In this document: in pieces, positions 16,295 through 25,603 of the stretch
Numbering within the stretch: the first letter of the stretch is position 1
Layout: every line of letters begins with the position of its first letter
From: Actinomycetota bacterium
GTDB taxonomy: Bacteria; Actinomycetota; Actinomycetes; Nanopelagicales; Nanopelagicaceae
DNA: 51,331 nucleotides
Direction: 5' to 3'
Assembly: GCA_010023045.1 (NCBI GenBank)
Contig: RGJX01000005.1
Coordinates: forward strand, 1-51,331
Position numbers and translations under genes: made by a program
The notes under the pieces: generated by a model
What the model was told of the DNA's origin: nothing
Databases searched by the model: none
The model's input: the letters and a program-made list of their open reading frames with translations, nothing else

Positions 16295-16618
16295 TCAGAC
16301 AGTGAAGCCAATTGCGCGCAATTGTTCGCGCCCATCATCAGTAATCTTGTTTGGGCCCCATGGTGGCATCCAGACCCAATTAATACGCACATCAGAGACT
16401 AAATCTTGAAGAACTGATCGAGTTTGATCCTCAATTACATCTTGCAGTGGGCAGGCCGCTGATGTGAGAGTCATGTCAAGAACTGCGACATTTCCATCGT
16501 CAACTGTCACGTCATAGATAAGTCCAAGATCCACAACATTGATTCCCAACTCAGGATCGATGACATCTTTCATTGCCTCGGTGATGTCTGCAACGGCTGC
16601 TTTATCTGTCATCGTCAT
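16295..16618 (-). CDS. sufT: MIP18/DUF59-family Fe-S cluster assembly protein (SufT-like)
   Basis: About 107 residues of the DUF59/PaaD-like family, which helps Fe-S cluster maturation or delivery. Family motifs are VIDPELGINVVDLGLIYDV and LTSAACPLQDVI with the conserved cysteine, then VWMPPWGPNKITDDGREQL. It follows sufU closely at the end of the suf operon, its usual place in actinobacteria. I chose ATG 16618; ATG 16612 and TTG 16624 are possible. Confidence 0.92.
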   Translation of the reverse strand: MTMTDKAAVADITEAMKDVIDPELGINVVDLGLIYDVTVDDGNVAVLDMTLTSAACPLQDVIEDQTRSVLQDLVSDVRINWVWMPPWGPNKITDDGREQLRAIGFTV

Positions 16619-16625
16619 ATCCAAT

Positions 16626-17066
16626 CTACTTATTCTTCAGCGCTTGCTGGAGCGCATCCTTAAATGCCATCCAACCCAACAGGGCACATTTTACCCGTGC
16701 TGGAAACTTTGATACTCCGGCGAATGCGACTCCGTCCTGAAGATGATCTTCATTGCCAGAGTCCTTCCCCTTGCTTTGAAGCATTGCTTGAAACTCCTCA
16801 ACCAGTGCAAGCGCATCTGCGGCGCTCTTGTCGATCAATAGGTCTGTCATTACCGAAGTCGAGGCTTGCGAGATCGAGCAGCCAACTCCCTCCCATGTGA
16901 CCTTTGAAACCCGGTCTCCTTCTAGATGAAGGTTTAGAGTCACCTCATCGCCACAACTTGTGTTGACGTGATGGACTTGAGCATCCGGGTTTGCGGCTAG
17001 CGATTTGTTTAGCGGTCGTTTATAGTGATCGAGAATCACTTCTTGATAAAGCGAATCGAGTTCCAT
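16626..17066 (-). CDS. sufU: SufU, zinc-dependent sulfurtransferase of SUF assembly
   Basis: Accepts sulfur from SufS and passes it to the SufBCD scaffold. 146 residues. The metal/sulfur ligands are Cys38 and Asp40 (NTSCGDE), Cys63 (GVGCSISQAS) and Cys127 (ARVKCALLGW). The insertion between the second and third cysteines is longer than in IscU, as is typical of SufU. The ATG is one base into the sufS stop region, so the two genes are coupled. Confidence 0.96.
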   Translation of the reverse strand: MELDSLYQEVILDHYKRPLNKSLAANPDAQVHHVNTSCGDEVTLNLHLEGDRVSKVTWEGVGCSISQASTSVMTDLLIDKSAADALALVEEFQAMLQSKGKDSGNEDHLQDGVAFAGVSKFPARVKCALLGWMAFKDALQQALKNK

Positions 17067-18331
17067 TACCGCTCCGCAAAATACTTTCGGGCTCGTTCCA
17101 CGCCCTCAACGAGAGCAGAAATATCATCAAAATCGTTGTAAAGATAGAAAGATGCACGAGTAGTGGCGACGGTCTTGAATCTCTTCATTAAGGGCCAGGC
17201 GCAGTGATGTCCAGTACGCACCGCAATACCAAATTGATCTAACGCCTGTCCTAGATCATGAGGATGAATTCCATCTACTGCAAAAGAGACTACTCCCCCG
17301 CGCATCTCCAAATCCTTTGGTCCGATTACGGAGAGACCATTAATAGTTTGGAGCCCTTCTAAAGCTTTTCTGGTCAGTTCAACCTCGTGGGCATGGATTC
17401 GATCAAGACCAATCTTGTTTAAGTAATCAACAGCCGCACCTAGTCCCACGGCTTGCGCCATATTTGGAACCCCCGCTTCAAATCTCTTTGGAGCATCGAG
17501 ATACGTGGCCGATTCCATCGTTACGCTTTCAATCATTGACCCGCCAGTTAGAAACGGCGGCATCTCATCAAGTAAATCCTTCTTGCCCCAGAGGATTCCG
17601 ACTCCAGTTGGGCCAAGCATTTTATGGCCAGAAAAAGTAACAAAATCTACATTGAGTGACTTCACATCAACTTTGTAATGAGGAACGGATTGGCAAGCAT
17701 CAAGCACAAAGAGCGCTCCAACTTCATGCGCTCGCTTCGTGACTTTCTCTAATGGATTGATAGTTCCAAGGACATTGGATTGATGAGTTAGCGCTACGAC
17801 TTTGGTCTTAGGATTAATCAAATCATCCATATTCGATAGATCTAATCGCCCCTCATCGGTCACGTTAAACCAAACGAGTTCAGCCCCAGTACGGCGAGCG
17901 AGTTCTTGCCAAGGTATCAGATTCGCGTGATGCTCCATTTCAGAGAGAACAATTCGATCTCCTGCTTTTAAATGAAATCTCGAGCCAACAGTTGAATTTC
18001 CTAGAGAGTAAGCGATTGCATTGATGCTTTCGGTAGCTGATTTAGTGAAGATAACTTCATTTGAATCCGCGCCAATAAAATCAGCAACCTTCTCTCGGGC
18101 GCCCTCGTAAAGTTCTGTCGCCTCTTCAGCAAGCTGGTGAGCGCCCCGATGAACGGCAGCGTTGTGGTTTAGATAGAAATCACGCTCTGCATCGAGTACA
18201 GAATTTGGTTTTTGTGATGTTGCTCCGCTATCTAAGTAGACAAGACGATTATTGCCGCGAATCTTGCGCTTCAGGATTGGGAAGTCGGCCTTTATAGCGG
18301 CAATATCTAAGGAACTCACGGAGATGTGCAA
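17066..18331 (-). CDS. sufS: Cysteine desulfurase SufS
   Basis: PLP enzyme that removes sulfur from cysteine for Fe-S clusters. The PLP lysine is in FSGHKMLGP (Lys237 with this start), the catalytic persulfide cysteine in RTGHHCAWPLM (Cys377), and the substrate site in SEMEHHANLIPW. The frame opens with TTG 18331 directly after the sufC stop; GTG 18319 is an alternative start and neither has a clear ribosome site, so start placement is uncertain by four residues. Confidence 0.96.
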   Translation of the reverse strand: MHISVSSLDIAAIKADFPILKRKIRGNNRLVYLDSGATSQKPNSVLDAERDFYLNHNAAVHRGAHQLAEEATELYEGAREKVADFIGADSNEVIFTKSATESINAIAYSLGNSTVGSRFHLKAGDRIVLSEMEHHANLIPWQELARRTGAELVWFNVTDEGRLDLSNMDDLINPKTKVVALTHQSNVLGTINPLEKVTKRAHEVGALFVLDACQSVPHYKVDVKSLNVDFVTFSGHKMLGPTGVGILWGKKDLLDEMPPFLTGGSMIESVTMESATYLDAPKRFEAGVPNMAQAVGLGAAVDYLNKIGLDRIHAHEVELTRKALEGLQTINGLSVIGPKDLEMRGGVVSFAVDGIHPHDLGQALDQFGIAVRTGHHCAWPLMKRFKTVATTRASFYLYNDFDDISALVEGVERARKYFAER

Positions 18332-19084
18332 TTACGCTTTCACGTATTGCGCATACCCCTTCTCCTCAAGTCGCTCTGCTAACTCCGGTCCACCCTCTTC
18401 AACGATCTTTCCGCCTGCGAAAACATGGACAAAGTCAGGTTTGATGTAACGAAGAATGCGTGTGTAGTGGGTAATCAGCATGATTCCGAGATTTTGTTCT
18501 TGTTTTACTCGGTTTACACCCTCAGAGACAATTCTTAAAGCATCTACATCGAGACCAGAATCAGTCTCATCGAGAATCGCAATCTTTGGCTTCAAGAGCT
18601 CCATCTGTAAGATCTCGTGGCGTTTTTTCTCGCCGCCTGAAAAGCCTTCATTAACGCTGCGCTCTGAGAATGCTGGATCCATAGCAAGTTTGCTCATCGC
18701 TTCTTTTACTTCTCCTACCCAGGTACGTACCTTCGGCGCTTCGCCTCTTAGCGCAGTTGCGGCGGTACGGAGGAAGTTAGCTACCGAAACACCAGGCACT
18801 TCTACTGGATATTGCATAGCTAGGAAGAGACCAGCTTTTGCCCGCTCGTCTACGCTCATTTCTAAAACATCAACGCCATCAAGGGTGACTGAGCCGCCGG
18901 TGATTGTGTACTTCGGGTGACCTGCGATTGAGTAAGCGAGAGTTGATTTGCCAGAGCCATTTGGGCCCATGATTGCGTGCACTTCTCCAGAGTTAATGGT
19001 GAGATCAACGCCACGGAGAATTTCGGTCATGCCCGAATCAGTTTCAACTCCGACTTGGAGACCTTTAATTACTAGTTGTGACAT
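18332..19084 (-). CDS. sufC: SufC, ATPase of the SufBCD Fe-S scaffold
   Basis: Cytoplasmic ABC-type ATPase that drives conformational change in the SufBCD complex. Walker A GPNGSGKST (~40-48), signature FSGGEKKRHEI, and Walker B KIAILDETDSGLD are intact, as is the His of LITHYTRIL. 250 residues. A GGAGCG ribosome site precedes the ATG. It ends adjacent to sufS and follows the Rieske gene by 8 nt. Confidence 0.97.
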   Translation of the reverse strand: MSQLVIKGLQVGVETDSGMTEILRGVDLTINSGEVHAIMGPNGSGKSTLAYSIAGHPKYTITGGSVTLDGVDVLEMSVDERAKAGLFLAMQYPVEVPGVSVANFLRTAATALRGEAPKVRTWVGEVKEAMSKLAMDPAFSERSVNEGFSGGEKKRHEILQMELLKPKIAILDETDSGLDVDALRIVSEGVNRVKQEQNLGIMLITHYTRILRYIKPDFVHVFAGGKIVEEGGPELAERLEEKGYAQYVKA

Positions 19085-19092
19085 TTCCGCTC

Positions 19093-19401
19093 CTACCGTC
19101 CACTCTTAGAAATCGTGACGGTATCTCCATCACGCTTTACTTCAAAAACTTCTAACGACTCTGTAGCAGGTGGTGTTAGCGCTGCTCCGGTGCGCAGATC
19201 AAATTCTGCTCCATGTAACCAGCATTCAATCTTCTCGCCTGAGACTTCGCCTTCAGAGAGCGATGCCTCGGAATGAGAACAGATATCAGCGACTGCGAAC
19301 ACTTCTTCATTTACTCGAACGACACATACATCCTTATCGCCAACGGTTACCTTCGTAGCTTTGCCAGGAGTCAAATCGGCGTAATTAAGTGAAACGCTCA
19401 T
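19093..19401 (-). CDS. Rieske-type [2Fe-2S] ferredoxin in the suf operon
   Basis: A 102-residue Rieske domain with both ligand pairs: Cys41-x-His43 (CSH) and Cys60-x-x-His63 (CWLH). Such small Rieske proteins sit between sufD and sufC in most actinobacterial SUF operons; their exact role, perhaps as electron donor to cluster assembly, is not settled. The ATG overlaps the sufD stop by 4 nt. Confidence 0.94.
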   Translation of the reverse strand: MSVSLNYADLTPGKATKVTVGDKDVCVVRVNEEVFAVADICSHSEASLSEGEVSGEKIECWLHGAEFDLRTGAALTPPATESLEVFEVKRDGDTVTISKSGR

Positions 19402-20486
19402 TGCCCGCCCACCTTTGCAAGTTGTGAGTCGATACGATTCATAAGTCGTTCTTCAACGCTTTCGATACCAATCTTGTTGACAATCTCACCGAAGAAGCCG
19501 CGGATCACTAATCTGCGGGCCTCAGACATGGGAATTCCACGTGACATTAGATAGAAGAGTTGCTCGTCATCAAATCGCCCTGTGGTACTTGCATGGCCTG
19601 CGCCCACGATCTGACCGGTCTCGATTTCAAGATTGGGAACTGAATCAGCTCGCGCCCCATCAGTAAGAAGGAGGTTCTTGTTCAGTTCATATGTATCTGT
19701 GCCTTCTGCATTTCCGCGAATAAATACATCGCCGATCCAAACCGTCCGAGCTTGTGCACCGGCGAGGATTCCTTTATAGGTGACTCGTGATTTGCCGTTA
19801 GGAATCCCATGCTCGACATGCACTCGATGCTCTAGATGTTGTCCATCGGTTGCGAAATAGAGTCCCAGGAGTTCAGCGCTGCCGCCTTGATCTGAATACT
19901 CAACCGTCGGAAGTAGTCGAACCAGCGATCCTCCAACAGTTATAGTGATCGAGTTAAAGTTTGCATCTCTTCCAACAATCGCGTGATGGCGACCCAGATG
20001 AATTGCGTTCTCGTTCCATTCCTGCAGAGAGATGAAAGTTAAGTTCGCTCCGGCTTCAAGGCGAATCTCGATCTCTTCCCCAATGCTCCCAGCGCCTTCA
20101 TTTTCAACTACCACGGTCGCTTTACTATGGGCGCCAGCTGTAACAACAGTCCGAGAGAACTCCTTCTCCACTCCTGCTGAACGCTTTAGAAAAATTGGCT
20201 CGCTTACGATCGCTTCTTTATCAATCTTCAAATGAGTGACTTTTGATGCGGTAGCGCGGACGCGTTGGATGATTACATCCTCAGTTGTGGACTTTGGAGG
20301 TAGTTCTGTAGCGGAAACCGTTTCTATGTTAAAGCCAGTTCGGACCGAACCGACAAGTTCAATCGAAATTCGATCAATTACGGAAGTCGCAGAATCATGC
20401 ATTCCGTTCAAGCGCTTAAGCGGAGTGAAGCGCCATGCTTCTTCCCTGCCGGTTGGAGTGAGGTAATTTGTTGGTAGTCCGCTCAT
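19398..20486 (-). CDS. sufD: SufD, Fe-S scaffold subunit
   Basis: Beta-helix partner of SufB in the SufBC2D scaffold. The C-terminal family core is clear: [20 protein letters not shown] and GIPMSEARRLVIRGFF, corresponding to the equivalent SufB region. 362 residues, at the short end of the family. It overlaps the sufB stop by one base (TAATG) and the Rieske gene by 4 nt. Confidence 0.96.
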   Translation of the reverse strand: MSGLPTNYLTPTGREEAWRFTPLKRLNGMHDSATSVIDRISIELVGSVRTGFNIETVSATELPPKSTTEDVIIQRVRATASKVTHLKIDKEAIVSEPIFLKRSAGVEKEFSRTVVTAGAHSKATVVVENEGAGSIGEEIEIRLEAGANLTFISLQEWNENAIHLGRHHAIVGRDANFNSITITVGGSLVRLLPTVEYSDQGGSAELLGLYFATDGQHLEHRVHVEHGIPNGKSRVTYKGILAGAQARTVWIGDVFIRGNAEGTDTYELNKNLLLTDGARADSVPNLEIETGQIVGAGHASTTGRFDDEQLFYLMSRGIPMSEARRLVIRGFFGEIVNKIGIESVEERLMNRIDSQLAKVGGQ

Positions 20487-21898
20487 TATCCGACGGCGCC
20501 TTCCATTTGGAGTTCGATAAGACGATTTAACTCAAGGGCGTACTCCATCGGTAACTCGCGCGCAATCGGTTCGATGAATCCGCGGACAATCATCGCCATT
20601 GCTTCATCTTCAGAGAGTCCTCGTGACATGAGATAGAAAAGTTGATCGTCGCTAATTTTAGAAACGGTGGCCTCGTGTCCCATCGAAACATCATCCTCAC
20701 GGACATCGACATATGGATAGGTATCGGATCTAGAGATTGTGTCGACTAGTAGGGCATCGCACTTCACAGTGCTCTTTGAATGGTGTGCGCCTTCCTGGAT
20801 TTGCACTAGACCTCTATAAGAAGTTCTGCCCCCGCCACGCGCGACTGACTTCGAGACAATCGTTGAGGATGTAAAGGGAGCAGCATGAACCATCTTCGCG
20901 CCGGCATCTTGATGTTGGCCCTCGCCTGCGAAGGCAATAGAGAGAGTCTCTCCCTTTGCGTGTGGCCCCATCATAAATACCGCCGGATACTTCATAGTTA
21001 CTTTAGAACCGATATTTCCATCGATCCACTCCATAGTTGCACCTTCGGCACAGGTTGCGCGTTTGGTGACCAAGTTGTAAACGTTGTTAGACCAGTTTTG
21101 TATCGTCGTATAACGCACACGAGCATTCTTCTTTACGATGATTTCAACTACAGCTGAGTGAAGTGAATCTGAAGAGTAGATCGGCGCAGTGCACCCTTCT
21201 ACGTAATGAACATAAGATCCTTCATCGGCAATAATCAAAGTTCTTTCGAACTGGCCCATGTTCTCGGTATTAATACGGAAATATGCCTGGAGCGGGATTT
21301 CGACATGAACTCCCTTTGGGACATAGATAAATGAGCCGCCGGACCAGACGGCGGTGTTGAGCGCTGCGAATTTATTATCACCAACTGGAATTACAGTTCC
21401 GAAGTACTCTTTGAATAACTCTTCATGCTCTTTCAAGCCAGTGTCGGTATCCAAGAAGATTACGCCTTGTTCCTCGAGATCCTCACGAATTGAGTGATAG
21501 ACAACTTCAGATTCGTACTGCGCTGCTACGCCAGCAACTAAGCGTTGCCGCTCCGCATCAGGGATTCCGAGCTTGTCGTATGTGTTCTTAATATCTTCTG
21601 GGAGATCTTCCCAGGACTTTGCCTGCTTTTCGGTGGAGCGGACGAAATACTTGATGTTGTCAAAATCTATTGTCGAAAGATCAGATCCCCATGCCGGCAT
21701 GGGTTTCTTATCAAAGAGCGATAACCCTTTGAGGCGGAGGTCGAGCATCCAATCAGGCTCACTCTTCTTAGAGGAGATATCGCGAACAACAGCTTCGTTG
21801 AGACCGCGCTTACTTTCGGCGCCCGCTACATCCTTATCGGCCCAGCCATATTGGTATTTGCCGAGACCTTCTAATTCGGGATGGGTGGTTTGGCTCAT
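20486..21898 (-). CDS. sufB: SufB, Fe-S scaffold subunit
   Basis: Central scaffold subunit on which clusters are built. Motifs include [39 protein letters not shown] and the C-terminal [21 protein letters not shown] start at ATG 21898, which overlaps the sufR stop (ATGA) and has a GAGAGGA ribosome site, giving 470 residues, the family norm; the longer frame reaching 21964 would be translated from inside sufR. Confidence 0.97.
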   Translation of the reverse strand: MSQTTHPELEGLGKYQYGWADKDVAGAESKRGLNEAVVRDISSKKSEPDWMLDLRLKGLSLFDKKPMPAWGSDLSTIDFDNIKYFVRSTEKQAKSWEDLPEDIKNTYDKLGIPDAERQRLVAGVAAQYESEVVYHSIREDLEEQGVIFLDTDTGLKEHEELFKEYFGTVIPVGDNKFAALNTAVWSGGSFIYVPKGVHVEIPLQAYFRINTENMGQFERTLIIADEGSYVHYVEGCTAPIYSSDSLHSAVVEIIVKKNARVRYTTIQNWSNNVYNLVTKRATCAEGATMEWIDGNIGSKVTMKYPAVFMMGPHAKGETLSIAFAGEGQHQDAGAKMVHAAPFTSSTIVSKSVARGGGRTSYRGLVQIQEGAHHSKSTVKCDALLVDTISRSDTYPYVDVREDDVSMGHEATVSKISDDQLFYLMSRGLSEDEAMAMIVRGFIEPIARELPMEYALELNRLIELQMEGAVG

Positions 21899-22578
21899 TT
21901 GCGCTTTTTCCTCTCGGTTGCATTTGGAAACTGCTTCTTGGGTTGGGGAATGAAAGTGGTGCATACGCCATCACCATGAGCGATGGTCGCGAGTCTTTGT
22001 ACATGAGTTCCCAGTATCTGAGCGAATGCCTTTGTCTCCTCTTCGCAGAGTTGCGGAAACTCGGCAGCTACATGGGCTATCGGACAATGATGCTGACATA
22101 GCTCAACGCCAACTCCATGAGAGTGCGTACTTGCTGCGTAGCCCTCTTTTGTTAAGAATTTTGCGAGCGCTCTTGCGCGATCTTTAGAAGGTCTTACTTC
22201 GACTTCTGATTTTTTGGAAATCTCTTCTGCTCGCTGTTTTGCAAATCCAGCTACGAGGTGATCTCCGCCTTGGGAGGAAATAAAGCGGAGCGCTGAAACC
22301 GCAAGATCATCATAAGAGTGCTCAAATTGTTCTCGACCGAGATCGCTCATCACAAAAACTTTTGAGGGGCGGCCACGCATGCGAACACTTCTTGAATGTG
22401 GTTCGCGCTCTTCCAGGATCCCATCCTCAATTAGCGAGTCAAGATGGCGCCTAATTCCTGCAGGGGTCATTTTTAACCGGTCAGCGAGAGCCACCGCTGT
22501 CGAAGGGCCGGATTCCAGGATCGCTCGAGCCACCTGATCGCGGGTGCGCAAGTCGGGGTTGGCGAGGCTGGTTTTCAC
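21895..22578 (-). CDS. sufR: SufR-type Fe-S-sensing repressor of the suf operon
   Basis: Winged-helix regulator whose N-terminal domain ([21 protein letters not shown]) binds DNA and whose C-terminus carries a cysteine cluster, [12 protein letters not shown] then PQLC and later GDGVC, the probable [4Fe-4S] ligands. It is the first gene of the suf operon, with a 4-nt overlap to sufB. I prefer GTG 22578 over TTG 22614: TTG lacks a ribosome site, and a promoter TTGGCA-18-AACAAT ends 6 nt before the GTG. That gives 227 residues and places a CAAC-N6-GTTG operator directly over the start. Confidence 0.88.
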   Translation of the reverse strand: MKTSLANPDLRTRDQVARAILESGPSTAVALADRLKMTPAGIRRHLDSLIEDGILEEREPHSRSVRMRGRPSKVFVMSDLGREQFEHSYDDLAVSALRFISSQGGDHLVAGFAKQRAEEISKKSEVEVRPSKDRARALAKFLTKEGYAASTHSHGVGVELCQHHCPIAHVAAEFPQLCEEETKAFAQILGTHVQRLATIAHGDGVCTTFIPQPKKQFPNATERKKRK

Positions 22579-22614
22579 AACGTTATTGTTGCGTAATTCA
22601 TCTCCCCCTGCCAA
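22578..22614 (-). promoter_or_regulatory. sufR promoter with CAAC-N6-GTTG operator
   Basis: An inverted repeat CAAC-GTTATT-GTTG occupies 22578-22591. From memory, cyanobacterial SufR recognises CAAC-N6-GTTG, which this matches exactly. A candidate promoter on the minus strand, TTGGCA (22614-22609), 18-bp spacer, AACAAT (22590-22585), has its -10 inside the repeat, so a bound repressor would block it. The -10 match is imperfect. Confidence 0.65.
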
Positions 22615-22646
22615 TTGAGAAGGCCGGCCCGGAGGGTCATGAACCG

Positions 22647-22652
22647 TAGGCT
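22647..22652 (+). promoter_or_regulatory. -10 box for ctaA-tkt-tal-pgi (leaderless)
   Basis: TAGGCT ends exactly 6 nt before the ctaA ATG at 22659, with CTGCCC between and no ribosome binding site. No good -35 hexamer is seen at 16-18 bp. The same geometry recurs upstream of four other first genes in the window. Confidence 0.5.
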
Positions 22653-22658
22653 CTGCCC

Positions 22659-23546
22659 ATGCTCAAGAGCGCGAAAATCTTAAAACGCCTCTCATCGCTC
22701 ATGGTTTTCACGCAATCTGCGATTGTGATTACTGGAGCATCAGTTCGAATCACGGGATCAGGGCTGGGCTGCTCCACTTGGCCTGAATGCACCCCAGGAT
22801 CTTTCACTCCCACCCCTGATCAACCGGAGTCGCCACTGCATGCATGGATTGAATTTGGAAATCGGCTATTGACCTTTGTACTTCTCATAAACGCACTCCT
22901 TCTAATGGTGGCAATCTTGCGCAACAAGCGACGAGATCTACGCACCCTGGGATTGGTACAAATCTTGGGAATTCTCGCCCAAGGCGTTCTGGGCGGAGTT
23001 ACAGTGCTTACTGGATTAAATCCAGCAACAGTCTCCGCGCACTTTCTCCTATCAATAGTCCTGATTGCAGCTGCGCTATCCCTTCGCCAGCGAGCCCATG
23101 GGGTAACGCCGACTGATATCAAGTTGGCGCCATTGACTCGTCGCCTCGCCCGAATCACAGTTGCGCTAACAGCGCTAGTGATTTTTGCAGGGACCATCGT
23201 CACTGGAAGTGGACCACACGCCGGCGATGATTTAGCAGAGCGGTTCAATCTTGATCCCCGGATGATGTCCTGGATTCATGCGGACTTAGTTATCGCGCTG
23301 ATTGGAGTGACGGTTGCCCTACTCATCGCGATTCGACTAGGCGAAGCGGAAGATACGAGATCGAGCTGGGGGGTCAGCGCCCGAAACTTTCTCATCATCT
23401 GCCTTGCTCAAGGAGCGATTGGTTACACCCAGTATTTCACCGGCTTGCCCGAACTTCTCGTGGGATTTCATATTCTCGGCTCAGTTCTAGTGTGGCTAAC
23501 GGTCTGGAACTTAACGATTAAAGGTAATGTCCTATCCCGGTCATGA
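22659..23546 (+). CDS. ctaA: Haem A synthase (COX15/CtaA)
   Basis: Membrane enzyme that oxidises the C8 methyl of haem O to make haem A for cytochrome c oxidase. 295 residues with about eight hydrophobic segments. The N-terminal half has the GASVRITGSGLGCSTWPEC motif with the paired cysteines typical of Gram-positive CtaA, and candidate haem-ligand histidines lie in LHAWIEFGNR, VSAHFL, WIHAD and VGFHILG. Divergent from sufR; overlaps tkt by 4 nt. Together with SURF1 it indicates an aa3-type oxidase. Confidence 0.94.
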   Translation: MLKSAKILKRLSSLMVFTQSAIVITGASVRITGSGLGCSTWPECTPGSFTPTPDQPESPLHAWIEFGNRLLTFVLLINALLLMVAILRNKRRDLRTLGLVQILGILAQGVLGGVTVLTGLNPATVSAHFLLSIVLIAAALSLRQRAHGVTPTDIKLAPLTRRLARITVALTALVIFAGTIVTGSGPHAGDDLAERFNLDPRMMSWIHADLVIALIGVTVALLIAIRLGEAEDTRSSWGVSARNFLIICLAQGAIGYTQYFTGLPELLVGFHILGSVLVWLTVWNLTIKGNVLSRS

Positions 23547-25603
23547 GATATCCAGAACGCCCAGCTTGGACCGCACTCGATGATAAATCTGTCGCGGTTG
23601 CCCGAGCGCTCGCTATGGATGCCGTTCAAAAAGTGGGAAACGGCCACCCGGGAACTGCAATGTCTCTCGCGCCCGTGGCCTACACGCTCTTCCAGAGATT
23701 CCTACGGCATGACCCAAGTGATTCAAATTGGATTGCGCGCGATCGCTTCGTACTATCGTGCGGTCACTCCTCTCTAACTCTCTACATTCAACTCTTCTTT
23801 AGCGGTTATGGTTTAAAGCTAGATGACTTAAAGTCCTTTAGAACTTGGGGATCACTTACTCCGGGACATCCCGAGTATGGACACACCTTGGGAGTAGAGA
23901 CAACAACTGGACCGCTCGGTCAAGGTGTAGCCAATGCAGTCGGAATGGCGATGGCCGCACGCTATAAACGAGGACTCTTTGATCCAGAGAGTGCAATTGG
24001 TGAGAGCATCTTTGACCACAATATCTGGGTAATTTGCAGCGATGGCGATCTGCAAGAAGGTGTAAGCGCTGAAGCTTCATCTCTTGCGGGCACTCAAGAA
24101 CTTGGAGCTCTAAAAGTTATCTACGATGACAACCGAATCTCAATTGATGGCGACACTCACCACACTTTCACCGAAGATGTAAGCGCTCGATATCGCTCTT
24201 ACGGCTGGAATGTAATTGAAGTTGCTGCGAAAAAGGATGGCGATGTAGATAGAGATGCTCTTGAAGTTGCTATGCAGAGCGCCCTAGAAGAAAAAATTAG
24301 ACCGACGCTAATCCGCCTAAAGACAGTCATTGCCTGGCCCGCACCTAAAGCGCGCAATACCGCGAAATCACATGGTTCAGCCCTCGGCAAAGAGGAAGTA
24401 GCCGCCACAAAGCTTCTCTTAGGTCTACCAGAAGAGGACTTCTACTTTCCCACTGAAGTACACCAGCATGTGAGGAAAGTTTCAGATCGAAGTCAGTCTC
24501 TTAGAACCGAATGGAATCAAGCTTTCGAAAGTTGGAAGAGAGAGAATCCCGCTAAATCCGAACTCTTGCAACGCCTTGAATCAGGTTCGTTGCCATCAAG
24601 TTGGCAGCAGGGAACGCCTAGTTTCCCAAGCGAGAAAGAAGTTGCAACAAGAAAAGCTTCTGGCGAACTAATAAATCACTTTGCCAAAGTTCTGCCTGAA
24701 TTGATTGGCGGATCGGCAGATTTGGCGGAGAGTAATAACACTATGGTTGAAGGCGGTGGGTCGTTTCTACCTAGCTCTTCAATCCTTCCCGGAGCTTCTC
24801 CATACGGAAGAAATATCTTCTTTGGAATTCGCGAGCATGCGATGGGGGCAATCCTCAATGGAATGGCGCTGCATGGTGGACTGCGGCCTTATGCCGGTAC
24901 CTTCTTAGTCTTTAGCGATTACATGCGTGGCGCTGTCCGACTGTCGGCGTTAATGAAGCTTCCGGTCATATATGTGTGGACTCACGATTCAATCGGCCTG
25001 GGTGAAGATGGGCCCACTCACCAACCAATCGAACATTTCGCCGCCTTAAGAGCGATTCCGGGTCTTGATGTCATCCGTCCGGCCGATGCCAATGAGGTAG
25101 CAATCGCTTGGCAAGAGATTTTGAGACGAAAGGCGCCAGCTGGCCTACTGCTCTCCCGCCAGAATCTTCCGGTAATTGATCGAGCGAGCTTCAATAGCGC
25201 TGATGGTGTTGCAAGAGGTGCTTACGCCCTAAATGATGAGAAAAATCCAGAATTGATAATAATTGCAACCGGTTCGGAGGTCTCCCTCGCCCTCGCTGCC
25301 CTTTCCGAACTTACGGCCAAGGGAGTTAAAACGAGAGTCGTAAGTGCCCCATGTCTGGAATGGTTTAAAGCACAACCCGAGAGTTACAAAGATGAACTTT
25401 TGCCTAAGAGCGTTAAGGCGCGCGTAAGCGTTGAAGCAGGAATTGCACAAGGCTGGCGCGATCTGATTGGCGATGCCGGTGAATCCATATCAATCGAGCA
25501 CTTTGGCGCCTCAGCCTCGCATACGACTCTATTTAGTGAATTTGGTTTTACCGTTAAAAGAGTGATTGAAGCTGCCGAAGCTACTTTGAAGCGAGTTCGT
25601 TGA
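23543..25603 (+). CDS. tkt: Transketolase
   Basis: ThDP-dependent transfer of two-carbon units in the non-oxidative pentose phosphate pathway. 686 residues. Markers: NGHPGTAMS (33-41), GPLGQGVANAVGMA (~123-136), the ThDP motif SDGDLQEG (166-173) and the pyrimidine-domain GIREHAMGAI with THDSIGLGEDGPTHQPIEH. Start ATG overlaps the ctaA stop; stop TGA shares a base with the tal start. Confidence 0.97.
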   Translation: MRYPERPAWTALDDKSVAVARALAMDAVQKVGNGHPGTAMSLAPVAYTLFQRFLRHDPSDSNWIARDRFVLSCGHSSLTLYIQLFFSGYGLKLDDLKSFRTWGSLTPGHPEYGHTLGVETTTGPLGQGVANAVGMAMAARYKRGLFDPESAIGESIFDHNIWVICSDGDLQEGVSAEASSLAGTQELGALKVIYDDNRISIDGDTHHTFTEDVSARYRSYGWNVIEVAAKKDGDVDRDALEVAMQSALEEKIRPTLIRLKTVIAWPAPKARNTAKSHGSALGKEEVAATKLLLGLPEEDFYFPTEVHQHVRKVSDRSQSLRTEWNQAFESWKRENPAKSELLQRLESGSLPSSWQQGTPSFPSEKEVATRKASGELINHFAKVLPELIGGSADLAESNNTMVEGGGSFLPSSSILPGASPYGRNIFFGIREHAMGAILNGMALHGGLRPYAGTFLVFSDYMRGAVRLSALMKLPVIYVWTHDSIGLGEDGPTHQPIEHFAALRAIPGLDVIRPADANEVAIAWQEILRRKAPAGLLLSRQNLPVIDRASFNSADGVARGAYALNDEKNPELIIIATGSEVSLALAALSELTAKGVKTRVVSAPCLEWFKAQPESYKDELLPKSVKARVSVEAGIAQGWRDLIGDAGESISIEHFGASASHTTLFSEFGFTVKRVIEAAEATLKRVR

